This document shows positions 54,738 to 63,120 of a stretch of 64,000 bases of DNA, one piece after another. Under the pieces are notes generated by a model, which saw nothing but the letters and a program-made list of their open reading frames with translations, was not told the DNA's origin and ran no database searches. Location of the stretch: positions 382,275-446,274 of the forward strand of contig CAWGVO010000018.1 in the NCBI GenBank assembly GCA_963826055.1. The letters are read 5' to 3'. The position numbers were made by a program, and so were the translations under genes. The stretch is from JBBDMC01 sp963826055 (GTDB lineage Bacteria > Pseudomonadota > Alphaproteobacteria > Rhizobiales > Kaistiaceae). Within the stretch, counting starts at the first letter, position 1, and every line of letters begins with the position of its first letter.

Positions 54738-56215
54738 GGTCTCCGTCCTGCCTGTTGCCTTGCCGGCGGTGGGCGCCGCCGCCGTCCGATCCAGGTGCGC
54801 GGCGCCACCAGCACCAGCAGGGCCAGCACCTCGAGGCGCCCGAGCAGCATATCCACACCGAGGAGCACCTTCAGCCCTGGCTCGAGGCCGCGGCTGGTTA
54901 TGCCGGTTGAAAGTCCGGTGGTGCTGATGGCCGACGTGACCTCGAAAAGCGAGTTGAGCGGGGCGTATCCGGCCCACAGAAACGGCAGCCATGAGAGCAG
55001 GAGCGCCGCAAAGAAGAGTCCGGCGACAACGAAGATACGGGTGATTTCCCCGTCGCCCCATTCGCGCCCGCCGATGACGTTGCTGACCGCCGCGTGCGGC
55101 GTCAGCCGGGTCCGCAGCACCATCAGCTGTACCAGCCGCAGGAATACGATGAGGCGCAGAAGCTTTATGCCGCCGGCGCTGGAACCGACGCTGCCGCCCG
55201 TGATCATCGACAGGATCATGACCACCTTGGAAAACGGATCGAGGTCGGAAATCGGCGTGACCGAGAATCCAGCCGTGGTCTGCGCCGAGAGCGCCGTGAC
55301 CAGCAGATCGGGTGCCGATGGCGACGGCTGTGACAGCGCACCATGGATCACCAGCACCGCGGTCACGAGCGCGCCGGCGATGAACAGCGCGCGCAGCTCC
55401 GGGTCGGCGGCGGTAGCCCGCGCCCTCCCCGTCAGGGCCTGATAGTACAGCGCCGGCGCGATCGCTCCGGCAAGGCACAGCGCGGTGACCACCCCGCGCA
55501 CCCACGCGCCGGTGGGCGCGAGGCTGCCGTCGAACGGCGAGAACCCGCCGGTGGAGACGGCCGACAACGTCAGCGTCACGGCAGCGAACCATGGTGTGCC
55601 GACGACGAGCAGCGCGGCGATGCCGATCAGCGTCATGCCTACGTAGACGCGGATAACGACATTGGCGTAAGCGCGCGTGCCCGCGACCACGTCCTGCTCT
55701 CCGGCGACCACCGAGGTCAGGCGCCGGGCGCTGGCGCTTTGTCCGAACAGCAGGGCGAACGACAGAATGACGATGGCGATGCCGCCGATCCATTGCAGCC
55801 AGGCGGCCGCGAAAATCAGACTTGCCGGCTTGTCCGCCACGGTGGCGAACGTGGAGAGCCCCGTCGTCGTAATGCCGGACACCGTCTCGAACAGCGCATC
55901 GAGAAAACCGATGCCCGCCAGCATCATCGGCAACGCCAGCGCAACCGGAACGACGATGAACACGGCCGCGACGACCACCAGCGCTTCGTTCTGCTGGATC
56001 TCGACGCCGGGCCGATCTCGCGCCATCAGCCAGCCGATGCCGGCAAATGCGATCGCTGCGGCGGCCTGCGCCGTCGCGGCCGCCCACTCCTCGTCGATCA
56101 GGGCCACCACGACCGGCACCGCCCACAAGGCACCGGCCAGAATCAGGAGCTGCCCGACATGGGCCGCCACGACTCGGCCGCGCACCGCATAGCTGAGGCT
56201 TTCGGTCGCGGCCAT
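54734..56215 (-). CDS. trkH: Potassium uptake channel-like subunit TrkH
   Basis: A 493-residue inner-membrane K+ transporter of the TrkH/KtrB family with four pseudo-repeats of the selectivity filter: ITTTGLS, VSTGGFS, QTTAGFS and ISTTGLS. The N-terminal part has additional membrane helices. Regulated by the RCK_N protein encoded by the overlapping downstream gene. Starts at ATG 56215. Monovalent cation homeostasis and osmotic adaptation are the expected roles. Confidence 0.94.
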   Translation of the reverse strand: MAATESLSYAVRGRVVAAHVGQLLILAGALWAVPVVVALIDEEWAAATAQAAAAIAFAGIGWLMARDRPGVEIQQNEALVVVAAVFIVVPVALALPMMLAGIGFLDALFETVSGITTTGLSTFATVADKPASLIFAAAWLQWIGGIAIVILSFALLFGQSASARRLTSVVAGEQDVVAGTRAYANVVIRVYVGMTLIGIAALLVVGTPWFAAVTLTLSAVSTGGFSPFDGSLAPTGAWVRGVVTALCLAGAIAPALYYQALTGRARATAADPELRALFIAGALVTAVLVIHGALSQPSPSAPDLLVTALSAQTTAGFSVTPISDLDPFSKVVMILSMITGGSVGSSAGGIKLLRLIVFLRLVQLMVLRTRLTPHAAVSNVIGGREWGDGEITRIFVVAGLFFAALLLSWLPFLWAGYAPLNSLFEVTSAISTTGLSTGITSRGLEPGLKVLLGVDMLLGRLEVLALLVLVAPRTWIGRRRRPPPARQQAGRRP

Positions 56216-56349
56216 TGCGCGGTTCCGTGTTTCCCGAGTCGCCCGTCCGGCGGCACTCAGGACCTAACCGGGGCGGCTGTCAAACTGCTGTCAAATTCTG
56301 TCAGTGGGCTCGGCTAACTTCTCCTCGCCATCACAACAGGAGATCGGCC

Positions 56350-56754
56350 ATGACCCCCAACTTCATCCTCGCCTACGTCGCCGACCCGGCGAAGTCCGCC
56401 GCCCTCTACGGCGAGCTGCTCGGCCTGACACCGGTAGAGTCCTCGCCCGGCTGGGCGATGTTCGCGATGCCTAACGGCGTCAATCTCGGTTTGTGGAAGA
56501 ACAGCGAGGTCCGGCCGGCGGCGACCGTTCCGGGCGGCGTCGAGATCGGCTTCCCGGTTCCGGACGACGACGCGCTCAGATCGACTGCCGACGCATGGCG
56601 GAAGCTTGGTCTGACCGTCGCCCAGGAACCGACGCGGATGGATTTCGGCCTCACCTTCACCGCCGTCGATCCCGACGGGCACCGCCTGCGGGTCTTCGCG
56701 CCCAGCGAGACCGCGACGACGTCGCGGAAGCAGGTGGAAGCGGCGACGGCGTAG
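56350..56754 (+). CDS. VOC (glyoxalase/bleomycin-resistance-fold) protein
   Basis: A 134-residue vicinal-oxygen-chelate protein. ATG 56350 is preceded by AGGAG; the open frame upstream is not conserved. It has the paired beta-alpha-beta3 repeats with LAYVADPAKSAALYGELLGL in the first half and AVDPDGHRLRVFAP in the second, the latter carrying a typical metal-ligand region. The function of such proteins ranges widely (isomerase, dioxygenase, antibiotic binding); it cannot be assigned here. Convergent with the WYL regulator. Confidence 0.88.
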   Translation: MTPNFILAYVADPAKSAALYGELLGLTPVESSPGWAMFAMPNGVNLGLWKNSEVRPAATVPGGVEIGFPVPDDDALRSTADAWRKLGLTVAQEPTRMDFGLTFTAVDPDGHRLRVFAPSETATTSRKQVEAATA

Positions 56755-56757
56755 GCT

Positions 56758-57438
56758 TCACTCCCGTTCGGGAACCGCGTGCTCCGCCCGCCAGGCCTTG
56801 ACGAGCGCTGCCCGACGCTTCGGGTAGCGCTCGCCTTCCACGTAGTCCCTGATGCGGTCGACGCGGAAGTGACGGAACGCCTGCCTCAGCTCGCACCAGG
56901 CGGCGATCGTCGGCTTTCCCTCGAAGAAGCCGACCCCGATCGGCCAGATGGTGCGCTCGGTCACCGCGCCCTTCTCGTCGCCGTAGGTGATGGCGAGCTT
57001 GTGCTCGCGGCGGATCGCCTCGCGCACCGGCTTCAGCGTCGGCCGGTCGGCGTTGCCGCGCGGCACCCAAAGGCCCGTCTCGTTCATCATGTCGCGCAGG
57101 TCCTTCGGCGCGGCGGCGGCGATCTTGGCCAGCACGTTGCGCGCCGAGGCGGAGAGCGCCGCGTCGCCCTGGCGCTCCACCAGCCGGGCGCCGAGCACCA
57201 GCGCTTCAAGCTCGTCCTCGTCGAACATCAGCGGCGGCAGGAAGAAACCCCCGCGCAGCAGGTAGCCGAGCCCGGCCTCGCCGTCGATCGGCGCGCCCAG
57301 ATCCACGAGCGCCTGAACGTCCCGGTAGACGGTGCGCACCGAGACCGACAGTTCCTCGGCGAGCTTCGCCGCCGTCACCGCGCGCCGGTGGCGCCGGAGA
57401 ACGTCCATCAGCGTCAGCAGTCTTTGCGTCCGCCCCAA
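56758..57438 (-). CDS. WYL-domain (YafY-type) transcriptional regulator
   Basis: A 226-residue regulator starting at TTG 57438 (AAGGAC site). N-terminal HTH_11 helix-turn-helix: RTQRLLTLMDVLRRHRRAVTAAKLAEELSVSVRTVYRDV (shown in part). The C-terminal WYL domain carries ITYGDEKGAVTERTIWPIGVGFFEGKPTIAAWCELRQAFRHFRVDRI (in part). YafY proteins often regulate a neighbouring small-molecule or stress operon. It is adjacent to an SRPBCC gene upstream on the same strand, a common pairing. Confidence 0.9.
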   Translation of the reverse strand: MGRTQRLLTLMDVLRRHRRAVTAAKLAEELSVSVRTVYRDVQALVDLGAPIDGEAGLGYLLRGGFFLPPLMFDEDELEALVLGARLVERQGDAALSASARNVLAKIAAAAPKDLRDMMNETGLWVPRGNADRPTLKPVREAIRREHKLAITYGDEKGAVTERTIWPIGVGFFEGKPTIAAWCELRQAFRHFRVDRIRDYVEGERYPKRRAALVKAWRAEHAVPERE

Positions 57439-57470
57439 GCTGTCCTTCCCGGTCGATCTACCGCGACGGA

Positions 57471-57935
57471 TTATCCCTTGGGGATGAGGCCCCGGTCCAG
57501 CGCCGCGCCGAGGGCGTCGAGCAGTTGGCGGGTGCCGCGCTCGCGCTCCTCGGGTTTGTCGAAGCCGTCGAGGAAAGCGCCCTGCTCGGTGAAGACCAGG
57601 TGCGTCCCCCTGCCCGCCGGCTTCAGTTCCACCGTCATCAGCGACACCGAGATGCGCTCGTCGTCGAGGTGCATGTCGTAGGTGAGGATGATGCGCTCGT
57701 TCGGCACGATGTCCTGGTAGATCGCGTGATAGGTGTGGACGACCTTGTCGTGGAAGGTGCCGCTCGACCGCTCGTGGCCGCCGACACGGAAATCGAGTTC
57801 GTGCGTCCCGCCGGGCGCGCCGAACCATGTGCCCTTGGCCTTGCCGTCGGCGAAGGCGTGAAACACCAGCGCCGGCGGCGCGTCGTAGTCGCGCTCGATG
57901 GTGAAGCGGGCGTGGATCACCTTCCGCACGGTCAT
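57471..57935 (-). CDS. SRPBCC (AHSA1-like) family protein
   Basis: A 154-residue START-like protein. FTIERDYDAPPALVFHAFADGKAKGTWFG opens the ligand-cavity fold, and ELKPAGRGTHLVFTEQGAFLDG closes it. The role of such proteins is binding of hydrophobic ligands; no enzyme activity is proven. It lies directly upstream of the YafY-type regulator and four bases after the Bcr/CflA transporter gene, making a short operon. Confidence 0.88.
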   Translation of the reverse strand: MTVRKVIHARFTIERDYDAPPALVFHAFADGKAKGTWFGAPGGTHELDFRVGGHERSSGTFHDKVVHTYHAIYQDIVPNERIILTYDMHLDDERISVSLMTVELKPAGRGTHLVFTEQGAFLDGFDKPEERERGTRQLLDALGAALDRGLIPKG

Positions 57936-57939
57936 TGTC

Positions 57940-59142
57940 TTACTCCGCCGGTTGCGGCGCCGGTCGCCGGCGCGACAGCGTCAGCGAGGTGAGCGCCAGC
58001 GCGCCGAGGGCACAAAGCGTCATGATGATGACCATCGGTCGCACCGTGCCGTCGAAGAAGAGGCTCGTCACCGCGATCATCACGCCGCCGGCGATCATCT
58101 GGAGCGTACCGCCCAACGCCGAAGCCATGCCGGCGATCGGGCCGTGATCGTCCAGCGCCAGCACCATGGTCGACGGAATGACGAGACCCATGAAGGCGAA
58201 GCCGACCAGCAGCAGCGCCATCAGCACCGGCAGGCTGTCGACGCCGGCGAGCGTCAGGACGAGCAGCACCATCAGGACCGCCGCATAGGCGCCGACGGAA
58301 ACGGCGACCATCTTGTCCATGCCGAAGCGGGCGCCGAGATTGGCCGCGAATTGCGAAGCGCCGATGAAGCCGATGGCATTGACGGAGAAGGCGATGCTGA
58401 ACAGCGTCGGCGTCAGCCCATAATGGTCGATGTAGACGAACGACGCGCTCGCCAGGAACGTGAAGAAGCTCGCCATTCCGAGCCCCCCGATGAAGGTCAG
58501 GCCGAGGAAGCGCGGATCGCGCAGCAGCTTGCCGAAACCGGCCGCCAGGCTCGGCAAGCGGAGCGGCACGCGGTTCTCGCGCGACAGCGTCTCCGGGAAC
58601 ACCGTCGCCAGCAGCGCGAGGCCAATGACGGCAACGATCGTCACCGCGACAAACACCGCCCGCCAGCCGAACGGCACGATCAGCGCGCTGCCGGTCACCG
58701 GCGCCAGGATCGGCGACACGCTCAGCACCAGCATCACCAGGGCCATCAGCCGCGTGCCCTCGACACCGGTATGCATGTCGCGGATGACGGCGCGCGGCAC
58801 GACCATGACGGCGGCCGCCCCGACGCCCTGAAGCGCCCTCAGCGCGATCAGCCAGCCGATCGACGGAGCCAGCGCGCATCCGGCCGAGGCAAGGGCGAAC
58901 AGGCCGAGACCGACATAGAGCGGCGGCTTGCGGCCGGTCATGTCGGAGAGCGGGCCGTAGGCGATCTGGCAGATCCCGAAGGTGACGAAGAACGCCGTCA
59001 GCGTCATCTGCGTGGCGGCGGTCGTGGCGTCGAGATTCGCCGCGATCGTCGGCAGTGCCGGCAGGTACATGTCGATGGCGAACGGGCCGACGGCCGAAAT
59101 CAGGCCGAGAACGACGGCGTCGCGCAGGAAACCGAGGCGCAT
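57940..59142 (-). CDS. Bcr/CflA-family MFS drug-resistance transporter
   Basis: A 400-residue transporter with twelve predicted membrane helices. ATG 59142 is chosen because AAGGAG lies nine bases upstream; the open frame begins ten codons earlier. Typical phrases are GPFAIDMYLPALPTIAANL near the N-terminus, YGPLSDMTGRKPPL (MFS loop signature) and ALRALQGVGAAAVMVVPRAVIRDM. Members export drugs such as bicyclomycin and sulfonamides. First gene of a likely operon with the SRPBCC protein and YafY regulator. Confidence 0.92.
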   Translation of the reverse strand: MRLGFLRDAVVLGLISAVGPFAIDMYLPALPTIAANLDATTAATQMTLTAFFVTFGICQIAYGPLSDMTGRKPPLYVGLGLFALASAGCALAPSIGWLIALRALQGVGAAAVMVVPRAVIRDMHTGVEGTRLMALVMLVLSVSPILAPVTGSALIVPFGWRAVFVAVTIVAVIGLALLATVFPETLSRENRVPLRLPSLAAGFGKLLRDPRFLGLTFIGGLGMASFFTFLASASFVYIDHYGLTPTLFSIAFSVNAIGFIGASQFAANLGARFGMDKMVAVSVGAYAAVLMVLLVLTLAGVDSLPVLMALLLVGFAFMGLVIPSTMVLALDDHGPIAGMASALGGTLQMIAGGVMIAVTSLFFDGTVRPMVIIMTLCALGALALTSLTLSRRRPAPQPAE

Positions 59143-59227
59143 GCGTATCAACTCCTTGTGCGACCGCGGCAAACGGTCGTCGAAATTTCGTGCTTTTTCT
59201 CAGCTGCGGTCGGGTACGGGCCCCCGC

Positions 59228-59875
59228 CTATCCCCTCTTTGCGACAATCATGTGTGTCGCCTTCTGCGATGGCACGTGCTCCACCACGTGATACCCGAGC
59301 GCCGGCAAGTCGATGCCGGCAAGCAATGCCTCGCCACCGCCGAGCAGGACCGGCGCCACAACCAGGTGCATCCGGTCGATCAGCCCGGCCTTGAGGTACG
59401 CCCGGATGGTTGCGACGCCGCCTCCCACCCGCACATCGCGGTCGCCGGCCGCCGCCCTTGCTCTGGTGAGCGCCGTCTCGGTGCCTTCGGTCACGAAATG
59501 GAACACCGTGCCCCCCTCCATTTCCAGTGGCTCCCGCGCGTGATGGGTCAGAACAAACACCGGAACGTGGTACGGCGGGTTGTCACCCCACCAGCCCTTC
59601 CACGAGTTGTCCAGCCAGGGGCCGCGCCCCGGCGCGAACATGTTGCGGCCGAGGATCCAGGCGCCGATGTTCTGTGTGCCGCGCGCGGCGAAATCGTCGT
59701 CGGTGCCAGTCGTGCCGCCTTCCTGGCCGAACATCGCCCGAAACGTCCGCGTCGGGTAGAACCATTCGTGCATAGCGGTTCCGCCCCTGCCGAGGGGGTT
59801 GTCGAGGTCCTGGCCGGGGCCGGCGCCGTAGCCGTCGAGCGAAATTGCAAACGAATCCACGCGCAGTTTCGACAT
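59228..59875 (-). CDS. RibD C-terminal / dihydrofolate-reductase-fold protein
   Basis: A 215-residue reductase-fold protein starting at ATG 59875 after GGAGAGG. It opens SKLRVDSFAISLDGYGAGP, has WILGRNMFAPGRGPW and RVGGGVATIRAYLKAGLID with the nucleotide-binding glycine run, and LVVAPVLLGGG. Members are related to RibD and DHFR; their substrates are usually unknown. In the sequence as given it is fused in frame to the upstream SRPBCC gene because of a one-base insertion near 59906; see that entry. Confidence 0.88.
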   Translation of the reverse strand: MSKLRVDSFAISLDGYGAGPGQDLDNPLGRGGTAMHEWFYPTRTFRAMFGQEGGTTGTDDDFAARGTQNIGAWILGRNMFAPGRGPWLDNSWKGWWGDNPPYHVPVFVLTHHAREPLEMEGGTVFHFVTEGTETALTRARAAAGDRDVRVGGGVATIRAYLKAGLIDRMHLVVAPVLLGGGEALLAGIDLPALGYHVVEHVPSQKATHMIVAKRG

Positions 59876-59886
59876 CGTGCCTCTCC

Positions 59887-60862
59887 TTATCCGCGGGCCA
59901 GCAGCGGCCGCCAGCCGGTTGATGGATTCGCGAGCGCCCGCCTCCATCCCTTCCTCGGCCATGGCGTCGCGGGCGGCCACCGTTTCGCTGCGGGCGACCA
60001 TGACCAGCGTCGTCCTGCCGTCGCGTTCGAACAGTGTCGTCGTCTCCGTCATCGGCGGCTCGCCGGCGAAGATGAACGTGTTCACCAGCCGCGTCGGCGC
60101 CCGCACCTCCAGGAACTCGCCGGAGAACGAGTAGACCCTGCCGTCTTGGGCGCGCTGGTCGATCTGCCACTTGCCGCCCGGACGCACGTCCATCTCGATC
60201 ACATCGTTGACGTACCGCGCTGGCCCCCACCATTGCGCCCGCTGCTCGGGCTCGGTGATCGCCGCCCACACGCGCTCGCGCGGCGCGTCGAAGGTGCGGG
60301 TGATCGCCGCCACCTGCGCACCCGGCGGCTTGACGAACACGGTGCCGTCGGCATCGGCATTCGCCCCGCGCGTCCATTGCTCCAGCGCGATGTGTTCGCC
60401 GAGCTTGTCGAGGGTTTCGCTCCAGCCCTGGTGCATGCCCTGGAGCGCCGGCAGCACCGCCGCCGTGGCCGTCAGCACCCGCGCATGAACGGTGAGTTTG
60501 GTCCTGCCATTCTCCTCGGCAAAGGTAACCGTGGTCAGAACCTCGAGGCCGGCCGTGCCCTTCTCATCCATAAAGGCTTGGCTCACGACCACCAGTTTCT
60601 CCGGCCGCTTCAGTTCGCGGATGGTCGCGGGACCCGGCAGCAAGGTGCCGTCCGGTGCGCGCATGTCGAGGTTCATGGCGCCGCCGGCGCGCGCGTCGAC
60701 GCTCGGGTGCGGCGCATCGAAGCCGTGCGGTCCCCACCAGCCGGCCAGGTGCTCCGGTTCGGTCCAGGCGCGCCAGACGAGATCGCGCGGCGCGTCGTAG
60801 ACGCGGGTGAGAACAACTTCGCGCAGTTCCTTCGGAATCGAAGGGTCAATCCTTGCGTCCAC
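59887..60862 (-). pseudogene. Tandem SRPBCC (AHSA1-like) protein, one-base frameshift removes its stop
   Basis: About 325 residues with two START-like AHSA1 domains in tandem: ELREVVLTRVYDAPRDLVWRAWTEPEHLAGWWGP (about 12-45) and AAITRTFDAPRERVWAAITEPEQRAQWWGP (about 183-213). GTG 60862 follows GGAGG and overlaps the ArsR gene end. Near 59906 the frame runs on as INRLAAAAGPRIRRG into the reductase gene. Dropping one C from the CC pair gives RLAALLARG and a TAA at 59887-59889, immediately followed by the GGAGAGG site and ATG of the reductase. The 544-residue open frame is therefore probably an artefact. Confidence 0.85.
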
Positions 60863-61199
60863 CGTCCGCCTCCTTCTTCTGTATTTCCTTGAGGTATTCG
60901 CCCAATCGATCGAGGCGCGCCTCCCACAACATGCGGTAGCGCTCCAGCCAGTCGGCGACGTCTTTCAGCGCCGCCGCCTCGATGCGGCAGGGGCGTGTCT
61001 GCGCTTCGCGGCTCCTGACGATCAGCCCGCCGCGCTCCAGCACCTTCAGGTGCTTGGAGATCGCCTGAAGGCTCATGTCGAACGGCTCGGCCAGTTCCTT
61101 GACCGTCGCCTCCCCCGTCGCCAGCCGGGCGAGGATCGCCCTGCGGGTGGGATCGGCGAGCGCGGTCAGGGTGGCGCTCAGGTGGTCGGTGGCCGTCAT
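60846..61199 (-). CDS. ArsR/SmtB-family transcriptional repressor
   Basis: A 117-residue winged-helix regulator. It has SATLTALADPTRRAILARLATGEATVKELAEPFDMSLQAISKHLKVLERGGLIVR (shown in part), the ArsR helix-turn-helix. Metal-binding cysteine motifs (CxC) are absent, as in the group that regulates SRPBCC operons. First gene of the operon with the tandem SRPBCC and reductase genes. A clear operator lies just upstream of its start. Confidence 0.93.
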   Translation of the reverse strand: MTATDHLSATLTALADPTRRAILARLATGEATVKELAEPFDMSLQAISKHLKVLERGGLIVRSREAQTRPCRIEAAALKDVADWLERYRMLWEARLDRLGEYLKEIQKKEADGGRKD

Positions 61200-61209
61200 T
61201 GTTCTACCG

Positions 61210-61235
61210 ATCAGTTGTTCAACTGATTGGTTGAA
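61210..61235 (-). promoter_or_regulatory. Putative operator for the ArsR-family repressor
   Basis: Two overlapping perfect palindromes 10 bases upstream of the repressor start: ATCAGTTG-TT-CAACTGAT (61210-61227) and TTCAAC-TGATTG-GTTGAA (61218-61235). Placement over the likely promoter/ribosome-site region and two interleaved sites suggest autorepression. This TTCAAC-N6-GTTGAA pattern resembles sites of ArsR repressors of SRPBCC operons (recalled, not searched). Confidence 0.75.
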
Positions 61236-61392
61236 TACAGGGATCGGTCCAGCCCGTCAAGCCCGATGGATCCGTGGCCTGGGAAAAAATCCGTCCCGGC
61301 CAGCACGAACTCCGGGCCCAAAATCACGATCGGGAAACGGAACCGCGCCCGGCGAACCCGCCGGCCGACATCCTTGGTCAGCCTGAACGCTG

Positions 61393-62211
61393 CTATCTTT
61401 CGACGGCGCCGCCGATCGACGCGAAATGGAACGGACGGTGGTTGTCCTGGTCCACAAGCGTCTCGATGATCGAGGCGAAGTTGGCCGTGGCCCCGATCTC
61501 GGCCGAGAACTCGCTGTCTCCGTGGCCGTATGAGTTGACGTACGCAGCGGCGAACAGGTTGAAGCGCGAATTGGCCAGGTGCTTGGTGACCTTGGCCGAC
61601 CCCTCCACGTAGGTTTCGCCGGAACCGGCCGCGATCTGGAACGCGCCGGTGATCTTGCAATCCGGCGTGATGTAGTAGTCGAGGAAGGCGCCGAACTGGC
61701 CGAAGCTGTAGCTGTTCACGGTGTTGTAGCTCGCCTGTCCGGTCAGGGCGATGTTTGGCCCCAAGGCCGTCGTCCGCGCCTCGCCGCCGATGGTGAACAG
61801 GGTCGAGCCGCCGGCCGTATTTCCGGTCACCGCAACGAACGGTCCGATCGCCGCGTTGGGCAGGTTCTTGTAGAAATGGAGGATGCCGCTGATGGTTGTG
61901 TCGCCGGAGTATTTGAGGTCGGCAGAGAGATAGGCCTCGGGCATCAGGTTCCAGCTGTTGCCCACCGGCAGATTGACGCGCGCATCGGCGTCAAGAAACG
62001 TGCCGGAGTCGCTGCCCCCGTCGTTGTACCACCAGCCCCCGAAGGCCAGCGAGACGTCGCCGGTCACCATGGAGCTCTGGCTGTAGACCGGGCTGGTCAT
62101 CGGCGGAGCGTAGGTCGTGGGCTGGGCCGGGTAGTAGTCCACGTCCGCGGCGAACGCATGACCCGCACAGGTCGCGACGGCCGCGACGGCGATAGCGGTT
62201 CTGGTCAGCAT
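61393..62211 (-). CDS. Exported beta-barrel-like (porin-type) hypothetical protein
   Basis: A 272-residue secreted protein from ATG 62211 (GGGGGT upstream). The signal peptide is LTRTAIAVAAVATCAGHAFA. The mature part begins with a Pro/Tyr-rich stretch and has alternating-pattern strands (SLAFGGWWYNDGG, LPVGNSWNLMPEAYLSADLKYSG) as in outer-membrane barrels. It does not end in the usual aromatic residue. Function unknown; related proteins occur in Hyphomicrobiales. Confidence 0.7.
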   Translation of the reverse strand: MLTRTAIAVAAVATCAGHAFAADVDYYPAQPTTYAPPMTSPVYSQSSMVTGDVSLAFGGWWYNDGGSDSGTFLDADARVNLPVGNSWNLMPEAYLSADLKYSGDTTISGILHFYKNLPNAAIGPFVAVTGNTAGGSTLFTIGGEARTTALGPNIALTGQASYNTVNSYSFGQFGAFLDYYITPDCKITGAFQIAAGSGETYVEGSAKVTKHLANSRFNLFAAAYVNSYGHGDSEFSAEIGATANFASIIETLVDQDNHRPFHFASIGGAVER

Positions 62212-62333
62212 GACACCCCCATGGGCCCGGCTCTTCTGGCCGGAATAGCTCCCCGCCCCTGTCGGCACTCGGGGCAACATTGCCAAAGCTTACGCCCAAT
62301 TCGCAGAGGCCTGCAAGGCTGTTTCCGGCACTT

Positions 62334-62777
62334 CTAGCGGACGATCAGCACGGGAACCTTGCTGGTGGTGAGGACTTCGACCGCCTGACTGCCGAGGAAC
62401 AACCGGCCGAGCCCGCGCCGCCCGTGCGATGCCATGACGATGAGATCCGCACCGCTCTCGTCGGCGACGCTGACGATGCCCTCCGCCGGGTGCCGGTCGC
62501 GGACGTGCCGCGTTTCGAACGTCACGCCCGCCGCCTTGGCCTTTGCTCCGGCGGCGTCGAGAACGTACTTGGCGCGCTCGGCGGCCACTTTTTCGTATTG
62601 CTCGATCGCCTGCGGGGCGGAGATCGACTCCTGCGCCATCTGTATGGCGGGCCACATCTCCGAGACCGTCACCAGCGTCACCGTCGCTTTCACGTCTTTG
62701 GCGAGCGCCAGGCCGTGCTTCACTGCCTTGCCGGCCAATTCAGTTCCGTCGGTCGCGATCACGATCTTCTTGTACAT
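62334..62777 (-). CDS. Universal stress protein (UspA family)
   Basis: A 147-residue USP starting at ATG 62777 after a GAGAGGG site; the open frame upstream is not conserved. Opens YKKIVIATDGTELAGKAVKHGLALA and ends with the ATP-binding G-rich stretch ADLIVMASHGRRGLGRLFLGSQAVEVL (in part) and VPVLIVR. Probably binds ATP and is induced under stress. Confidence 0.94.
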   Translation of the reverse strand: MYKKIVIATDGTELAGKAVKHGLALAKDVKATVTLVTVSEMWPAIQMAQESISAPQAIEQYEKVAAERAKYVLDAAGAKAKAAGVTFETRHVRDRHPAEGIVSVADESGADLIVMASHGRRGLGRLFLGSQAVEVLTTSKVPVLIVR

Positions 62778-63118
62778 GCCAACCCTCTCATCTCTGAACG
62801 CCGGAAGCGACTGCGGACGATTCTTCAGTCGGCCCGTTCCGGGCGCCGGCCCCACAGTCTCATCACGAACGGCACAGGCAGCGGTTGATCCTCGTCAAGC
62901 CGGCGCACGATTGGCGCGCGCGTCAACCAAATTTGAGGCTCCCGGCCGCTCCGGCACCGTCGGCGGCGTCAGGCGCGTCGTCGGTGTGAGCCGGCCTTTG
63001 CGCGACCGAAACGCACATCCTGATGCCCTGGACGCGATCTATCCCGTCCACACAATCGTACAAACGGGCATTGTGGTCGTGACGACCACAATGCCGCCTG
63101 TCGCGGGGACGCGATCTA
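62778..63118. other. Intergenic region with palindrome and direct repeats
   Basis: About 341 bases between the stress-protein start and the outer-membrane-protein stop with no convincing gene. It holds the hairpin at 63067-63095 and the 14-base direct repeats flanking it (see separate entries). Minus-strand promoter elements for the stress protein must lie here but none is clear. Confidence 0.6.
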
Positions 63119-63120
63119 TC
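63030..63120. repeat. Direct repeat of GGACGCGATCTATC flanking a palindrome
   Basis: The 14-mer GGACGCGATCTATC occurs at 63030-63043 and again at 63107-63120, 63 bases apart, with the perfect palindrome at 63067-63095 between them. The second copy overlaps the stop codon of the outer-membrane-protein gene. Could be the footprint of a small insertion or REP-like element, or a local duplication. Confidence 0.8.
63067..63095 (-). terminator. Perfect 14-base hairpin, possible terminator of the outer-membrane-protein gene
   Basis: GGCATTGTGGTCGT (63067-63080) and ACGACCACAATGCC (63082-63095) are exact inverted repeats with a one-base centre. It lies 24 bases after the outer-membrane-protein stop; on the minus strand it is followed by CGTTTG, a weak T-tract. 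A terminator is likely, a protein-binding site is the alternative. Confidence 0.55.

Noticed and set aside
59228..60862. A novel three-domain SRPBCC-SRPBCC-reductase enzyme
   Set aside because: The alternative frame has a stop, ribosome site and ATG at the junction, so the fusion is most likely produced by a one-base insertion.
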